NCBI GenBank assembly: GCA_028719885.1
Contig: JAQYLT010000024.1
Coordinates: 1 to 34,753 of the forward strand
Reading direction: 5' to 3'
Length of the DNA stretch: 34,753 nucleotides
Source of the DNA: Bacillota bacterium
Lineage (GTDB): Bacteria; Bacillota; Clostridia; Oscillospirales; Oscillospiraceae
Shown here: piece after piece, positions 1 to 7,869 of the stretch
Layout of the letters: the number at the start of each line of letters is the position of its first letter
Position numbering within the stretch: position 1 is the stretch's first letter
The notes under the pieces: generated by a model
Database searches by the model: none
What the model was told of the DNA's origin: nothing
What the model saw: the letters and a program-made list of their open reading frames with translations, nothing else
Translations under genes and position numbers: made by a program

Positions 1-98
1 CACGATACCGAGGGCTTGAAAAGCAACAAGCCAAATTCAATATTATGTTTGCACTGGCAAATCTGATTCTGGCTGACAGACCTTGTCTGGCGGCTTGA
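1..98 (+). CDS. Transposase C-terminus (partial, IS5-like)
   Basis: The frame open from base 3 encodes 31 residues ending in TGA at 96-98. It includes RYRGLEKQQAKFNIMFALAN followed by LILADRPCLAA. An RYRGL...FALANL tail is typical of DDE transposases of IS5-type elements, so I read this as the last part of a transposase that begins outside the window. The rest of the protein, including the catalytic residues, is not visible, so the family assignment rests on this tail and on the terminal repeat just downstream. The bases after the stop lead into an inverted-repeat-like end at about 118-137. Confidence 0.6.
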   Translation, partial: RYRGLEKQQAKFNIMFALANLILADRPCLAA

Positions 99-117
99 GT
101 CAGTGCGCCTTTGCGGA

Positions 118-137
118 CAATAATTCAGAGGTTATCC
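118..137 (+). repeat. Right terminal inverted repeat of the IS
   Basis: The stretch CAATAATTCAGAGGTT (118-133) lies just after the transposase stop. It matches the inward-facing repeat of the MITE at 19297-19457 in 14 of 16 positions. I read it as the right end of the truncated IS. The exact outer boundary (133 to 137) and any target duplication cannot be set because the left end of the IS is outside the window. Confidence 0.5.
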
Positions 138-226
138 ACAGGTTTGATTTGGCACCTACTGTATAATGCGGATTTTCGCATTTATGCGGTGTTGCCCTAG
201 TATGAAACATAACTATTTACACCCAT

Positions 227-275
227 AATAACAAATGGAGGGCATTCCATCTCAGGAAACCCTCCATTTGTTATT
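227..275 (-). terminator. Terminator of the two-component operon
   Basis: A perfect 16-bp inverted repeat (227-242 with 260-275) surrounds a 17-nt loop. Read on the minus strand it overlaps the stop codon of the sensor kinase, and its distal arm ends in TTTGTTATT. The U-rich part lies within the stem and no long U-run follows, so termination strength is uncertain. Confidence 0.6.
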
Positions 276-1614
276 TCTCCATTGGAAAGAAAACTCGTAG
301 AAAGAACATATTCTCCTGTATCGTGGTTTCGATGTTACCGCCATACTGTCGGGCAATGTACTTGATGCTCTTGATTCCGTAGCCGTGGCGGGCTTGATCC
401 GATTTGGTGGTGGTGATTGTTCCGTCTGCCAGGATTGGATTACCATCAAAATAATTGGATTCCTCAATGACAATGCCGCTGCTGGTACGCTGACAGTTGA
501 GAGAAATAATACGAAGCTCTTCCGGCACCTTTTGCACGGCTTCAATTGCGTTGTCCATGATATTTCCGAATATGGAGTAGGTTTGCACCGGTGTCAAGAA
601 GGAAAGCAGGGAGCCGTCAACCATGGTGCAGAACTGGATTCCTTGATTTGTACAGACGAGATTCTTTTCGGACAGCACCACATCCAGCACGTCGTTACCG
701 GTTTTGACCCGGGAATCATAAACGCTGATTGCGTTTCGAAGCTGGTTGATTTCTTCCTGGTTCAGCTTGTTTTCGATGCGGCAAAGGATGTGCTTGAGAT
801 CATGGCATTTCAGACTGATGGCGTCCATGCTCGCTTTGACGGATTCGTACTGGGCTTGATCCTGCTTCCACAGCTGCTGGAGGACTTCCAGCTGGTGGGA
901 CTTTTCATTTTGTGAAAAGATACCGGAGCAAAACACAAGAATGACGGAGCAGAGAGCAATGACAAAGGTTTTGATGGTGATACTCAGTAACAGATTATCT
1001 CCTTCAAACGTGCGGGAAACGCAAACCAGCACATTAATGGTGAAAACGACACTTACGGAAAGCAGTGCGATTCCCCTTGTGGTTTCCTTGTCCCGCCGCA
1101 GAGAGGCTTTGGGATGAAGAAACCGGGAAATCAGAACATATGCGACAATGTGATAGAGAAAAAACAGGATCCATTCCCAACCTTGGATTTCTGCCGCGCT
1201 GGAATGGAACAGCGATATCGTTGTCTTGTCGTTAATACCCAGCAGATTCTGGATCAGCGGATACAGCTTTCCAACCAGCTGATGGGTGACCTCGCCGGAG
1301 CAGAATACGATCAATGTATCTTCCAGACTTCCTTGGAAGATGCCAATGGTGTAGAGCAGACAGTACGCAGTAATGGCCAAATAGCACAGGAGTCTCGAGA
1401 GCAGGGTGCCCGCATGGGTGTTGTAGATTGCAAGTCCATAGAACAACGAAATCCCCAAGGCCTCAAAAAACAGAATACGCAGAAGAAAAAATCGTCTGCG
1501 TTTCAGATTCCGGGCGAACAGGGAAATGCAGAGCTGGGTTTCCAAAAAGGTGAGCAGCAGGCTGGAGGCTTCCATTGCATAGGGCCCCAACAGGGTAAAT
1601 ATTTTACGCATCAT
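271..1614 (-). CDS. AgrC-like sensor histidine kinase (GHKL ATPase)
   Basis: This 447-residue membrane sensor kinase should autophosphorylate and pass phosphate to the response regulator encoded upstream. Residues ~10-235 are a run of hydrophobic segments, about six or seven membrane helices with little extracellular loop, as in AgrC/ComD-type peptide sensors. The cytoplasmic part has an H-box (KCHDLKH, with H near 271), an N-box (NIMDNAIEAV) and a G-box (HGYGIKS), all typical of the GHKL/HPK10 class. The start ATG overlaps the regulator stop as ATGA (1614-1611), so the two are translationally coupled. No agrB or agrD-like gene is seen nearby, so the ligand is unknown. A second ATG follows immediately and would shorten the protein by one residue. 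Confidence 0.88.
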   Translation of the reverse strand: MMRKIFTLLGPYAMEASSLLLTFLETQLCISLFARNLKRRRFFLLRILFFEALGISLFYGLAIYNTHAGTLLSRLLCYLAITAYCLLYTIGIFQGSLEDTLIVFCSGEVTHQLVGKLYPLIQNLLGINDKTTISLFHSSAAEIQGWEWILFFLYHIVAYVLISRFLHPKASLRRDKETTRGIALLSVSVVFTINVLVCVSRTFEGDNLLLSITIKTFVIALCSVILVFCSGIFSQNEKSHQLEVLQQLWKQDQAQYESVKASMDAISLKCHDLKHILCRIENKLNQEEINQLRNAISVYDSRVKTGNDVLDVVLSEKNLVCTNQGIQFCTMVDGSLLSFLTPVQTYSIFGNIMDNAIEAVQKVPEELRIISLNCQRTSSGIVIEESNYFDGNPILADGTITTTKSDQARHGYGIKSIKYIARQYGGNIETTIQENMFFLRVFFPMEK

Positions 1615-2330
1615 TTCTTTTTGCTCTCCGTAAATTCAACAAAGCGAGCGATAAACTCGTTCTTTCTGGGATGGCTGATGGGGAGTGTTTCTTTCCCAAC
1701 CACAACCTCCATGCCGGAAATTTTTGTGATCCGCATGAGATTGACCAGCAGATAATTGTTGCATTTGGCAAACCCGCAGGGTTCCAGCTGCTGCGCAACG
1801 CTTTTCATGGTCTGATAGATTCGGAATTCTCCTAGATCTGTATGATAGATGCAGTGATGCGCCCGAACCTCCACATAAGAAATCTGCCGGGGCAGCAGGC
1901 GAACATAGCCGGACTCTGTTTTCAGCAGAACGTCCGTGCTCTTGCGGGAGGGGGAGAACTGAATCTTTGACAGAAATCTGGTGAACTTCAGCTTGAACTG
2001 GGGGTATTTGACAGGCTTTACTATGAAGTCCGTTGCTCCCACTTCGTAGCCCTGAATGGCGTACTGCTGCATGCTGGTCACAAAAATGAGCAGGACGGCG
2101 CTGTCCTTTTCCCGGAGGGCATGGGCAGCATCCATCCCGTTGAGCATGGGCATCATAATATCCATGAAGATCATGCCGTATTGGGCAGAATACTGATCCA
2201 GAAAGGCAATTGCGTTGGTGAAAAGATGGATTTCAACGGGTATCTGAAATTCTGCGGAGTACTGGCGGATGTTTTGTTCCAGCAGCTCGGCGGATGCGTT
2301 TTCGTCTTCAACGATGGCAATTTTCAACAC
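1611..2330 (-). CDS. LytTR-family response regulator
   Basis: This 239-residue AgrA/VirR-type regulator has an N-terminal receiver domain and a C-terminal LytTR DNA-binding domain. The receiver shows the acidic pair in IAIVEDE, the phosphoacceptor Asp57 in MIFMDIMMP and the conserved Lys in DFIVKPVKY. The LytTR domain covers about residues 135-235 (LLPRQISYVEVRAHHCIYH, then CNNYLLVNL). I chose the GTG at 2330 because GGGGTGA sits 5 nt upstream and the product then starts MLKIAIVEDE, the usual form. A GTG at 2339 would add three residues. LytTR proteins bind paired direct repeats about 21 bp apart, and such pairs occur at three promoters in this window, the likely targets. Confidence 0.9.
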   Translation of the reverse strand: MLKIAIVEDENASAELLEQNIRQYSAEFQIPVEIHLFTNAIAFLDQYSAQYGMIFMDIMMPMLNGMDAAHALREKDSAVLLIFVTSMQQYAIQGYEVGATDFIVKPVKYPQFKLKFTRFLSKIQFSPSRKSTDVLLKTESGYVRLLPRQISYVEVRAHHCIYHTDLGEFRIYQTMKSVAQQLEPCGFAKCNNYLLVNLMRITKISGMEVVVGKETLPISHPRKNEFIARFVEFTESKKK

Positions 2331-2354
2331 AATCTTCACCCCATTCCCGTCCCC

Positions 2355-2383
2355 ATTATAGCGAATTGTAAAAAATTTGTCAA
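2355..2383 (-). promoter_or_regulatory. Consensus sigma-A promoter of the two-component genes
   Basis: Read on the minus strand, TTGACA (2383-2378) and TATAAT (2360-2355) are separated by exactly 17 bp. Both hexamers are perfect, suggesting constitutive expression of the kinase and regulator. The predicted leader to the GTG at 2330 is only about 18 nt. Confidence 0.85.
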
Positions 2384-2410
2384 TGCGTGATGAAGGAATT
2401 ATAAAGTCTG

Positions 2411-2471
2411 TGCGGTGGAGCTTCAAGGTTATGCGGTCTTGCTTGTATTCTTGGAGGCAATGGCGTACTGT
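2411..2471 (+). promoter_or_regulatory. Paired 21-bp repeats plus promoter, site A
   Basis: TGCGGT occurs at 2411-2416 and again at 2432-2437, exactly 21 bp apart. After a 5-nt gap come a weak -35 (TTGTAT, 2443-2448), a 17-bp spacer and a -10 (TACTGT, 2466-2471). The same layout recurs at sites B (8904) and C (13125). I infer an activator site for the LytTR regulator encoded divergently. It would drive the lipoprotein-GH3 operon starting at 2522. Confidence 0.75.
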
Positions 2472-2482
2472 TAAGCCAGAGA

Positions 2483-2499
2483 TTGTGGGATACCCACAA
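2483..2499 (+). promoter_or_regulatory. 5' leader hairpin
   Basis: TTGTGGG-ATA-CCCACAA forms a perfect 7-bp hairpin a few bases after the predicted transcription start (about 2478). It ends 6 nt before the Shine-Dalgarno AAGGAGG at 2506-2512. A hairpin at the extreme 5' end commonly stabilises mRNA; that role here is inferred. Confidence 0.45.
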
Positions 2500-2521
2500 A
2501 ATATTAAGGAGGAACAAAATT

Positions 2522-3148
2522 ATGAAGAAGATCATCACCGTCCTGCTGGCAGTTGCGATGCTGGCCTGTACGCTCACCGCCTGCGGTGGCGATGCCGCTG
2601 CTGCAAAGGAAGCCAAAACCACCGGTATTTATCTGTCCCCCGCACAGCTCAGCTACACCAATATGCGTCCCCAGTACAACTATTATCTGACCACCTTCAC
2701 CCAGCAGGAGCTGACACTGATGGATGATAATACATACTGTCTGATCATCTCCTCCTCCTGTTTCTCCGCTCTGGAGCTGGCAGAGAGCACCAACGATGCC
2801 AAGGGCAACGAGCGCACAAACTTCATCACCAAGATCTATGGTACCTGCACCAGCAAGCCCAATGACCTGGATGATGACCTGGTGGATGTGAGCCTGGGCA
2901 AGATTACCCGAGTTGTCAAGAGCTATGACCAGACCTACTTTGTGGACACCGCTGCATGGAATGATACCATGGGCAAGGCTGTTCAGCCTCCTATCGGCAC
3001 CGATCCGTCCACCGGCGCTCCCATTTATGATGAGAATGCCAAGCCCCTCACCGCCGAGGAATACATCGCTTCCATCACTCTGGCTGAGACAGAAATTCAG
3101 GTCAACAACAAGCTCTGCACCTTTGACTATACCGACTTCGGCATTTAA
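2522..3148 (+). CDS. Lipoprotein of unknown function
   Basis: This 208-residue protein begins with a lipoprotein signal (MKKIITVLLAVAMLACTLTAC) whose lipobox is LTAC, so it should be anchored on the outer face of the membrane. The mature part starts with a short Gly/Ala linker and is otherwise soluble. It contains aromatic-rich, beta-like stretches such as YLSPAQLSYTNMRPQYNYY, and I recognise no enzyme motif. A strong AAGGAGG sits 9 nt before the ATG. It is the first gene after repeat site A, and the GH3 gene follows after 29 bp, so it is probably an accessory or glycan-binding component of the surface enzyme system. That role is inferred from context only. Confidence 0.8.
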   Translation: MKKIITVLLAVAMLACTLTACGGDAAAAKEAKTTGIYLSPAQLSYTNMRPQYNYYLTTFTQQELTLMDDNTYCLIISSSCFSALELAESTNDAKGNERTNFITKIYGTCTSKPNDLDDDLVDVSLGKITRVVKSYDQTYFVDTAAWNDTMGKAVQPPIGTDPSTGAPIYDENAKPLTAEEYIASITLAETEIQVNNKLCTFDYTDFGI

Positions 3149-3177
3149 CAGCGTTTCTCTAAAGGAGAGGACACACG

Positions 3178-6060
3178 ATGAAGAGCATGAATTTGTGGCG
3201 AGGTTTATCGGCAGCACTGGCGCTGCTTCTGTGTCTGACAAGCTTTGGTACCCAACTGGCGTTTACCCGTGAGGGTGATGTGAATCTGTTCCTGGATACC
3301 CGCCCGCCGGTCATTGCCGGTACAGACGACACCACCTATTTTAAGTCCGATTATGCCACCAAGGATGAGATGCTGGATGCCCAGAAGGCATATCTCATCC
3401 AGTGCCAGACCGAGGGCAGCGTGCTGCTGCGCAACGAGAATGGCGCATTGCCTCTGGGGCAGAACGCATCCGTTACCCTGTTCGGCTATGCAGCGGCGAC
3501 ACCTGTCTACCATGGTGGCTCCGGCGGCCCTGCCAATGCGGGCATCAACCTCTATGATGCGTTAAAGGCAGAGGGGGTGGCGGTTAATGAAGTTGTTTAC
3601 AATGCCATCACCAGCACACCGTCCAACCGCACGAAAACCGGCCTGATCGGCGAGATTCCCGCGTCGGCTTATCAGGGGACCGAAAGCTCCTTCGACTCCT
3701 ACGCGGATGCAGCAATCTATGTGGTCAGCCGGTTCGGCGGTGAAGAGGGCGACCTAAACCACGGCTTGCAGGGCGACTGGCAGGAGGGTCCCCAGGGAAT
3801 CCGGGAGCTGGCACTGCATCCAGAGGAGCTGGATACCATCAAGCTGATTCAGGATTCCGGCAAGTTCGGTAAACTGATCGTTGTGGTGAACTCCGGCTAT
3901 GCCATGGAGCTTCAGGAAATGATTGATCTGGGTGTGGATGCCATCCTTTGGGTCGGCTATCCCGGCAGCTACGGAATGATTGGTGTGGCACAGATGCTGA
4001 CCGGTAAGGCGGATCCCTCCGGCCGCAACGTGATTACTTACGCAGCCAACTCCCTGTCCTCTGCGGCAATGCAGAATGCGGGAGACTTTACCTTCAGCAA
4101 TCTCACCGGCCTGTACAAGAACAAATACCTGGTCTATTCCGAGGGGATTTACGTCGGTTATAAGTATTATGAGACCCGTTATCAGGATCAGGTGCTTGGC
4201 ATCAACAATGCGGATTCTGCCAAGGGCGTTTACGCTTCCCAGAATGGCGCATGGAATTATGCCGATGAAATGGTGTACACCTTCGGCGAAGGCAGAAGCT
4301 ATGCTGACTTTACCCAGGAACTACTGAGCGTGGAATGGAATCGGGATACGCATATCGTCACGGCTCAGGTGAAGGTGACAAACAACGGTGCGCCGAATTA
4401 CAGCGGAAAGTCCAAGGATGTGGTGCAGCTGTATGTCCAGCTTCCTTATGAGGCGGGGCAGGCGGAGAAGAGCGCCATCCAGATTGCCGACTTTGAAAAG
4501 ACCTCCGCGCTGGCAGCAGGGGAGAGTGAAACCATTACCCTTACCTTCTCCGATTATATCTTCGCTGCCTATGACAGCAATGCGGTCAATGGAGCGGATG
4601 ATTCCCGGAAGGGCTGCTATGTGTTTGACGCCGGTGACTATTATTTCACCATCGGCAGCGGTGCCCATGACGCGCTGAACAATGTACTGGCTGCCCGGGG
4701 TGTGACCGGTATGTTTGATGCAGAGGGGAATCCTGTGGAGGGGGAGCCGGGCAAGGTACAGAAAATCAATCTTGCCGAGACAGATAATAAGACTTACGCC
4801 GTATCTCCCCAGACCGGGGAAGTAGTTTCCAATCTGTTTGAGGACCGTGACATCAATTACTTTATTCCCGGCGCCGCTACTTACATGACCCGTTCCGACT
4901 GGAACACCTTCCCCGAAACCGTCACTTCTCTGACGGCTACTCCCGAGATTCAGAATCTCATGGAGAATTTCCAGTACGAAAAGCCTGCGGACGCTCCGGA
5001 TATCTCCGTTTATAAGCATAAGCAGCAGAATGGGATTAGCTTCATTGATATGAAGGACGTTCCCTTTGACGATCCCAAGTGGGACGAGTTCATTGACCAG
5101 CTGACGGTTGGTGAACTGGCGCAAATTGTTGGTGACAAGATGAGTCTGGACACCATCGAGTCCGTGGCTATGCCGGCATACTCCGGTGGTGACGGCCCTG
5201 ACGGCTATCAGGCTGGCGGTGTACTATACAATGCGGAAATGCTCTGCGCGGGAACCTTCAGCAAGGAAATGCTGCGTCTGCGGGGTGATTTCTTCGGTGA
5301 AGACAGCCTGCATCTGGGCTTCCGTCAGACCTATTCACCCGGCGGCAATATCCACCGCACACCCTACTCCGGACGAAACTTTGAATACTACTCCGAGGAT
5401 GCGCTGCTGTCCTATTTGTGCGGCGAGGTGCAGACCAAGGCTATGGCAGAAAAGGGCTGTGCCGGTATGTTCAAGCATTTCTGCGGCAACGATCAGGAGA
5501 CCAACCGTCACGGTGTTGCCAGCTTCATGACCGAGCAGACTTACCGTGAGGTTTGTCTGAAGGGCTTTGAGGGCGGCCTGAGCAAGGATCACTCGCTGGG
5601 AACCATGACTGCATATAACCGGATCGGATGCATCCCTACAGCTTCCGACTATGCCACCATGACCCAGGTGCTTCGCAACGAATGGGGCTTCACCGGCATT
5701 AACATGACAGACTCCTCCAAGGACTCCGCATCGTATATGGGAACCGCAGATGCGCTGACCGCAGGAACCACCCAGTTCAACAATGACCCGGGACGAGTTC
5801 CGGAGGCTTCCAATCTGCTGACAAAGAACCGTGATGGATTTATCTGGGGTAAGCTCCGGGATGTTGCAAAGTATTTCCTGTACACCATGGTCCATTCCAA
5901 CCTGATCAACGGCCTGGCGCCTGAGATCGAGGTTGCGGATTTCACGCCCTGGTGGCAGCCTGCGCTGATCTGCCTGAATGCGGTTGTGGCCGTCCTGTAT
6001 GTGAGTGCGACGGTAACATTTCTGATTGTGGCTTATCGGAAAAAGAAGGAGGGCAAGTGA
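3178..6060 (+). CDS. Membrane-anchored GH3 glycosidase, permuted domains (first copy)
   Basis: This 960-residue family GH3 enzyme should remove terminal beta-linked sugars outside the cell. The usual domain order is reversed. The GH3 C-terminal alpha/beta sandwich comes first (about 70-340, LLRNENGALPL, then GIYVGYKYYETRY). A fibronectin-III-like domain follows (~385-500, DVVQLYVQLPY). The (beta/alpha)8 catalytic domain comes last (~620-900). The catalytic domain shows NIHRTPYSGRNFEYYSED, FKHFCGNDQE and the likely nucleophile Asp845 in NMTDSS. Reversed order is known from Ruminococcus albus and Butyrivibrio fibrisolvens beta-glucosidases. An N-terminal hydrophobic segment (7-25) and a C-terminal helix after TPWWQ, ending in RKKKEGK, suggest anchoring at both ends. 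The exact sugar specificity cannot be read. Confidence 0.88.
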   Translation: MKSMNLWRGLSAALALLLCLTSFGTQLAFTREGDVNLFLDTRPPVIAGTDDTTYFKSDYATKDEMLDAQKAYLIQCQTEGSVLLRNENGALPLGQNASVTLFGYAAATPVYHGGSGGPANAGINLYDALKAEGVAVNEVVYNAITSTPSNRTKTGLIGEIPASAYQGTESSFDSYADAAIYVVSRFGGEEGDLNHGLQGDWQEGPQGIRELALHPEELDTIKLIQDSGKFGKLIVVVNSGYAMELQEMIDLGVDAILWVGYPGSYGMIGVAQMLTGKADPSGRNVITYAANSLSSAAMQNAGDFTFSNLTGLYKNKYLVYSEGIYVGYKYYETRYQDQVLGINNADSAKGVYASQNGAWNYADEMVYTFGEGRSYADFTQELLSVEWNRDTHIVTAQVKVTNNGAPNYSGKSKDVVQLYVQLPYEAGQAEKSAIQIADFEKTSALAAGESETITLTFSDYIFAAYDSNAVNGADDSRKGCYVFDAGDYYFTIGSGAHDALNNVLAARGVTGMFDAEGNPVEGEPGKVQKINLAETDNKTYAVSPQTGEVVSNLFEDRDINYFIPGAATYMTRSDWNTFPETVTSLTATPEIQNLMENFQYEKPADAPDISVYKHKQQNGISFIDMKDVPFDDPKWDEFIDQLTVGELAQIVGDKMSLDTIESVAMPAYSGGDGPDGYQAGGVLYNAEMLCAGTFSKEMLRLRGDFFGEDSLHLGFRQTYSPGGNIHRTPYSGRNFEYYSEDALLSYLCGEVQTKAMAEKGCAGMFKHFCGNDQETNRHGVASFMTEQTYREVCLKGFEGGLSKDHSLGTMTAYNRIGCIPTASDYATMTQVLRNEWGFTGINMTDSSKDSASYMGTADALTAGTTQFNNDPGRVPEASNLLTKNRDGFIWGKLRDVAKYFLYTMVHSNLINGLAPEIEVADFTPWWQPALICLNAVVAVLYVSATVTFLIVAYRKKKEGK

Positions 6061-6061
6061 T

Positions 6062-6457
6062 ATGCTGAAGAACAAGACCATTGGCTTTTACATTGCTTTC
6101 TTTTCGGGTGCGGCGGCTGTGGTTGCCAGCATTGCGTATCTGGCAATTTATATGGCAACGGCAGCTGAGACCGTTGACCGGGTGTTCAGCTGGTTTACCT
6201 TCGGCTTTATGCTTGCGGGCGGCTTGATCGCCACTGCCGGTGAACTGACAAGGATGAAGTGGATCCCCCTGGCAAGCTGCGCCTGCTTCTCTCTGGCACT
6301 GGCAAATCATGCGGTCGAATTTGCCTATCCGCTGGCAGATGTGCTGACAAAGGTTCCCTTTTTCGGGGGCAACTATCCGTTGGCGCTGACTTTCACCATC
6401 ATTTTCGGCGTGATTGCACTTGCTTCCGTCACTGCCGCTTTTATGAAACACGAGTAA
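6062..6457 (+). CDS. Small four-helix membrane protein
   Basis: This 131-residue protein is almost entirely hydrophobic, with about four membrane helices (IGFYIAFFSGAAAVVASIAY near the start, the last before the terminal MKHE). The ATG lies one base after the TGA of the upstream GH3 gene, and the next lipoprotein begins 20 bp downstream, so it is firmly inside the operon. I do not recognise the family. The tight coupling to a membrane-anchored GH3 suggests it partners or stabilises that enzyme, but no direct motif shows this. Confidence 0.8.
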   Translation: MLKNKTIGFYIAFFSGAAAVVASIAYLAIYMATAAETVDRVFSWFTFGFMLAGGLIATAGELTRMKWIPLASCACFSLALANHAVEFAYPLADVLTKVPFFGGNYPLALTFTIIFGVIALASVTAAFMKHE

Positions 6458-6476
6458 AAAAGAGGAGGAAAAAACA

Positions 6477-7805
6477 ATGAAAAAGACTCTGGCACTGATC
6501 CTGGCCATTGCGATGATGGCCACCCTGCTCGCCGCTTGCGGCGAAGGAAAAACCGTTGCGACAGAAACCACCGCCGCGACAACCGAAGCCCCTGCGCCCA
6601 CCAAGAGCTTCCAGTTCACAGGCACATACTCCGAAGAGGGCGAGTTTGCCTCCATGCTGGCTGCCGCATTTCTGCTGAATCTGAACGAGGACGGCACCGC
6701 TTCCTGCGACAAATACGCCTATGGCCAGTACAATGCTGACCCCGCCGCTTCTAACCCCAGCTATGCTGCCGGCTATCTCACCGGTAAGTGGAAGGAAGTG
6801 GAGAAGGACGGCGTTCCCTGTCTTCAGATTAAGCTGGAAGCAGCCGGCGGCGCGAATGCCCAGACCGCCTATGCTTACGACATTGCCGGGGAATACTCCT
6901 TTGATATGACCTTCCCCGTTGTCCCCGGCGCAAGCTATACCCGTAATGTTACCATGTCCGGCAGTGAGGAGAAGGCTTTTGCCGATGCGGATGCTTTCAT
7001 CCAGGGTAACAAGAAGGAATTTGTGGCACCTGAACACGTGGGCGTGTTTGCGGATGACGAGCAGAATGCCACCGCTTATCTGCAGGCCGATGGCACCATG
7101 CTGATCTATGCCGGATATGACAAGTTCGCTGATGGTAAGTGGATGATTGGTGCCGATGGTGTCAGCATTTCCATCGGCGGTGAGGCGGTTTCCGTAACTA
7201 CTGAGGGCAATACCGCATCCTTCACTGTTGATCGGAGCCTGGATGGCGCCAATTCCGTAACCTACAACCTGGTTTGCAGTGATGTTTCCGCTCTGCCTGC
7301 CGCTGAGATCGCAGAGGACACTCCCTATACCTGCTCTGTGGATATGGGCGGCAACGCCACCACCGCAGAACTGGCTTTGCAGGCTGATGGGACTGCCAAC
7401 CTGAAGGTGTTCACTGACATTCCCTGCACCTATACGCGCGTCGGCGATGTGGCTGTTTTGGAACTTGCCGGTGAGCTGGAAGGCTTTGCCGCTCAGATCT
7501 GGCCCAATATCAGCCATGCTTATATCCTGAATGAGGATCACAGCATGCAGGGGGTAAAGGCCGTTTATCAGGCCGGTGATCTGGTGCTGATCGCTTTGGA
7601 TGACACACAGATGAAGGTCGTGTTCCCCTCTTATCACATGGAGCGCGACGGATTCACCTACACCATCAGCGAGGATGGCGCATCCATGACCGTCACCGCT
7701 CCCGGTGAGGAGGAATTGGGTGCTTTCGGCCAGATCTGGGCCGGTGCCGGCGCAGAAAACTGGACCATCGATGGCAATACTGCTGCCCCTGCCGCAGAAA
7801 AATAA
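6477..7805 (+). CDS. Large lipoprotein with repeated beta-rich modules
   Basis: This 442-residue protein has a clear lipoprotein signal with lipobox LAAC near residue 20. A Thr/Ala/Glu-rich linker follows (TETTAATTEAPAP), typical of surface lipoproteins that need reach through the wall. The mature part contains several similar beta-rich units built on an 'xLxxDGTxxL' pattern: LLNLNEDGTASC, YLQADGTMLIY, LALQADGTANLKV and ISEDGASMTV. This suggests repeated small barrel or lipocalin-like folds, perhaps carbohydrate-binding. No catalytic motif is seen. A good ribosome site (AGAGGAGG) precedes the ATG. An intrinsic terminator 20 bp downstream ends the operon. Confidence 0.8.
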   Translation: MKKTLALILAIAMMATLLAACGEGKTVATETTAATTEAPAPTKSFQFTGTYSEEGEFASMLAAAFLLNLNEDGTASCDKYAYGQYNADPAASNPSYAAGYLTGKWKEVEKDGVPCLQIKLEAAGGANAQTAYAYDIAGEYSFDMTFPVVPGASYTRNVTMSGSEEKAFADADAFIQGNKKEFVAPEHVGVFADDEQNATAYLQADGTMLIYAGYDKFADGKWMIGADGVSISIGGEAVSVTTEGNTASFTVDRSLDGANSVTYNLVCSDVSALPAAEIAEDTPYTCSVDMGGNATTAELALQADGTANLKVFTDIPCTYTRVGDVAVLELAGELEGFAAQIWPNISHAYILNEDHSMQGVKAVYQAGDLVLIALDDTQMKVVFPSYHMERDGFTYTISEDGASMTVTAPGEEELGAFGQIWAGAGAENWTIDGNTAAPAAEK

Positions 7806-7824
7806 GTTACGATAAATAAACGCG

Positions 7825-7859
7825 GGTGCAGGGCTGGAAACGGCTCTGCACCTTTTTTT
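7825..7859 (+). terminator. Intrinsic terminator after the lipoprotein operon
   Basis: A 10-bp stem (7825-7834 with 7843-7852, one G-U pair) is followed directly by seven T residues (7853-7859). It should end the transcript from site A. The Shine-Dalgarno of the next gene starts at 7861, right after the T-run. Confidence 0.85.
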
Positions 7860-7869
7860 CGGAGAGGAA

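Noticed and set aside
160..190. TGCGGA (167-172) and TGCGGT (185-190) as a fourth LytTR repeat pair
   Set aside because: Spacing is 18 bp, not 21; the AAAGSTTG prefix and the -35/-10 geometry are missing, and no plus-strand gene follows.
385..915. Plus-strand open frame across the sensor kinase gene
   Set aside because: It is antisense to a clear GHKL kinase, has no recognisable domain and no good ribosome site.
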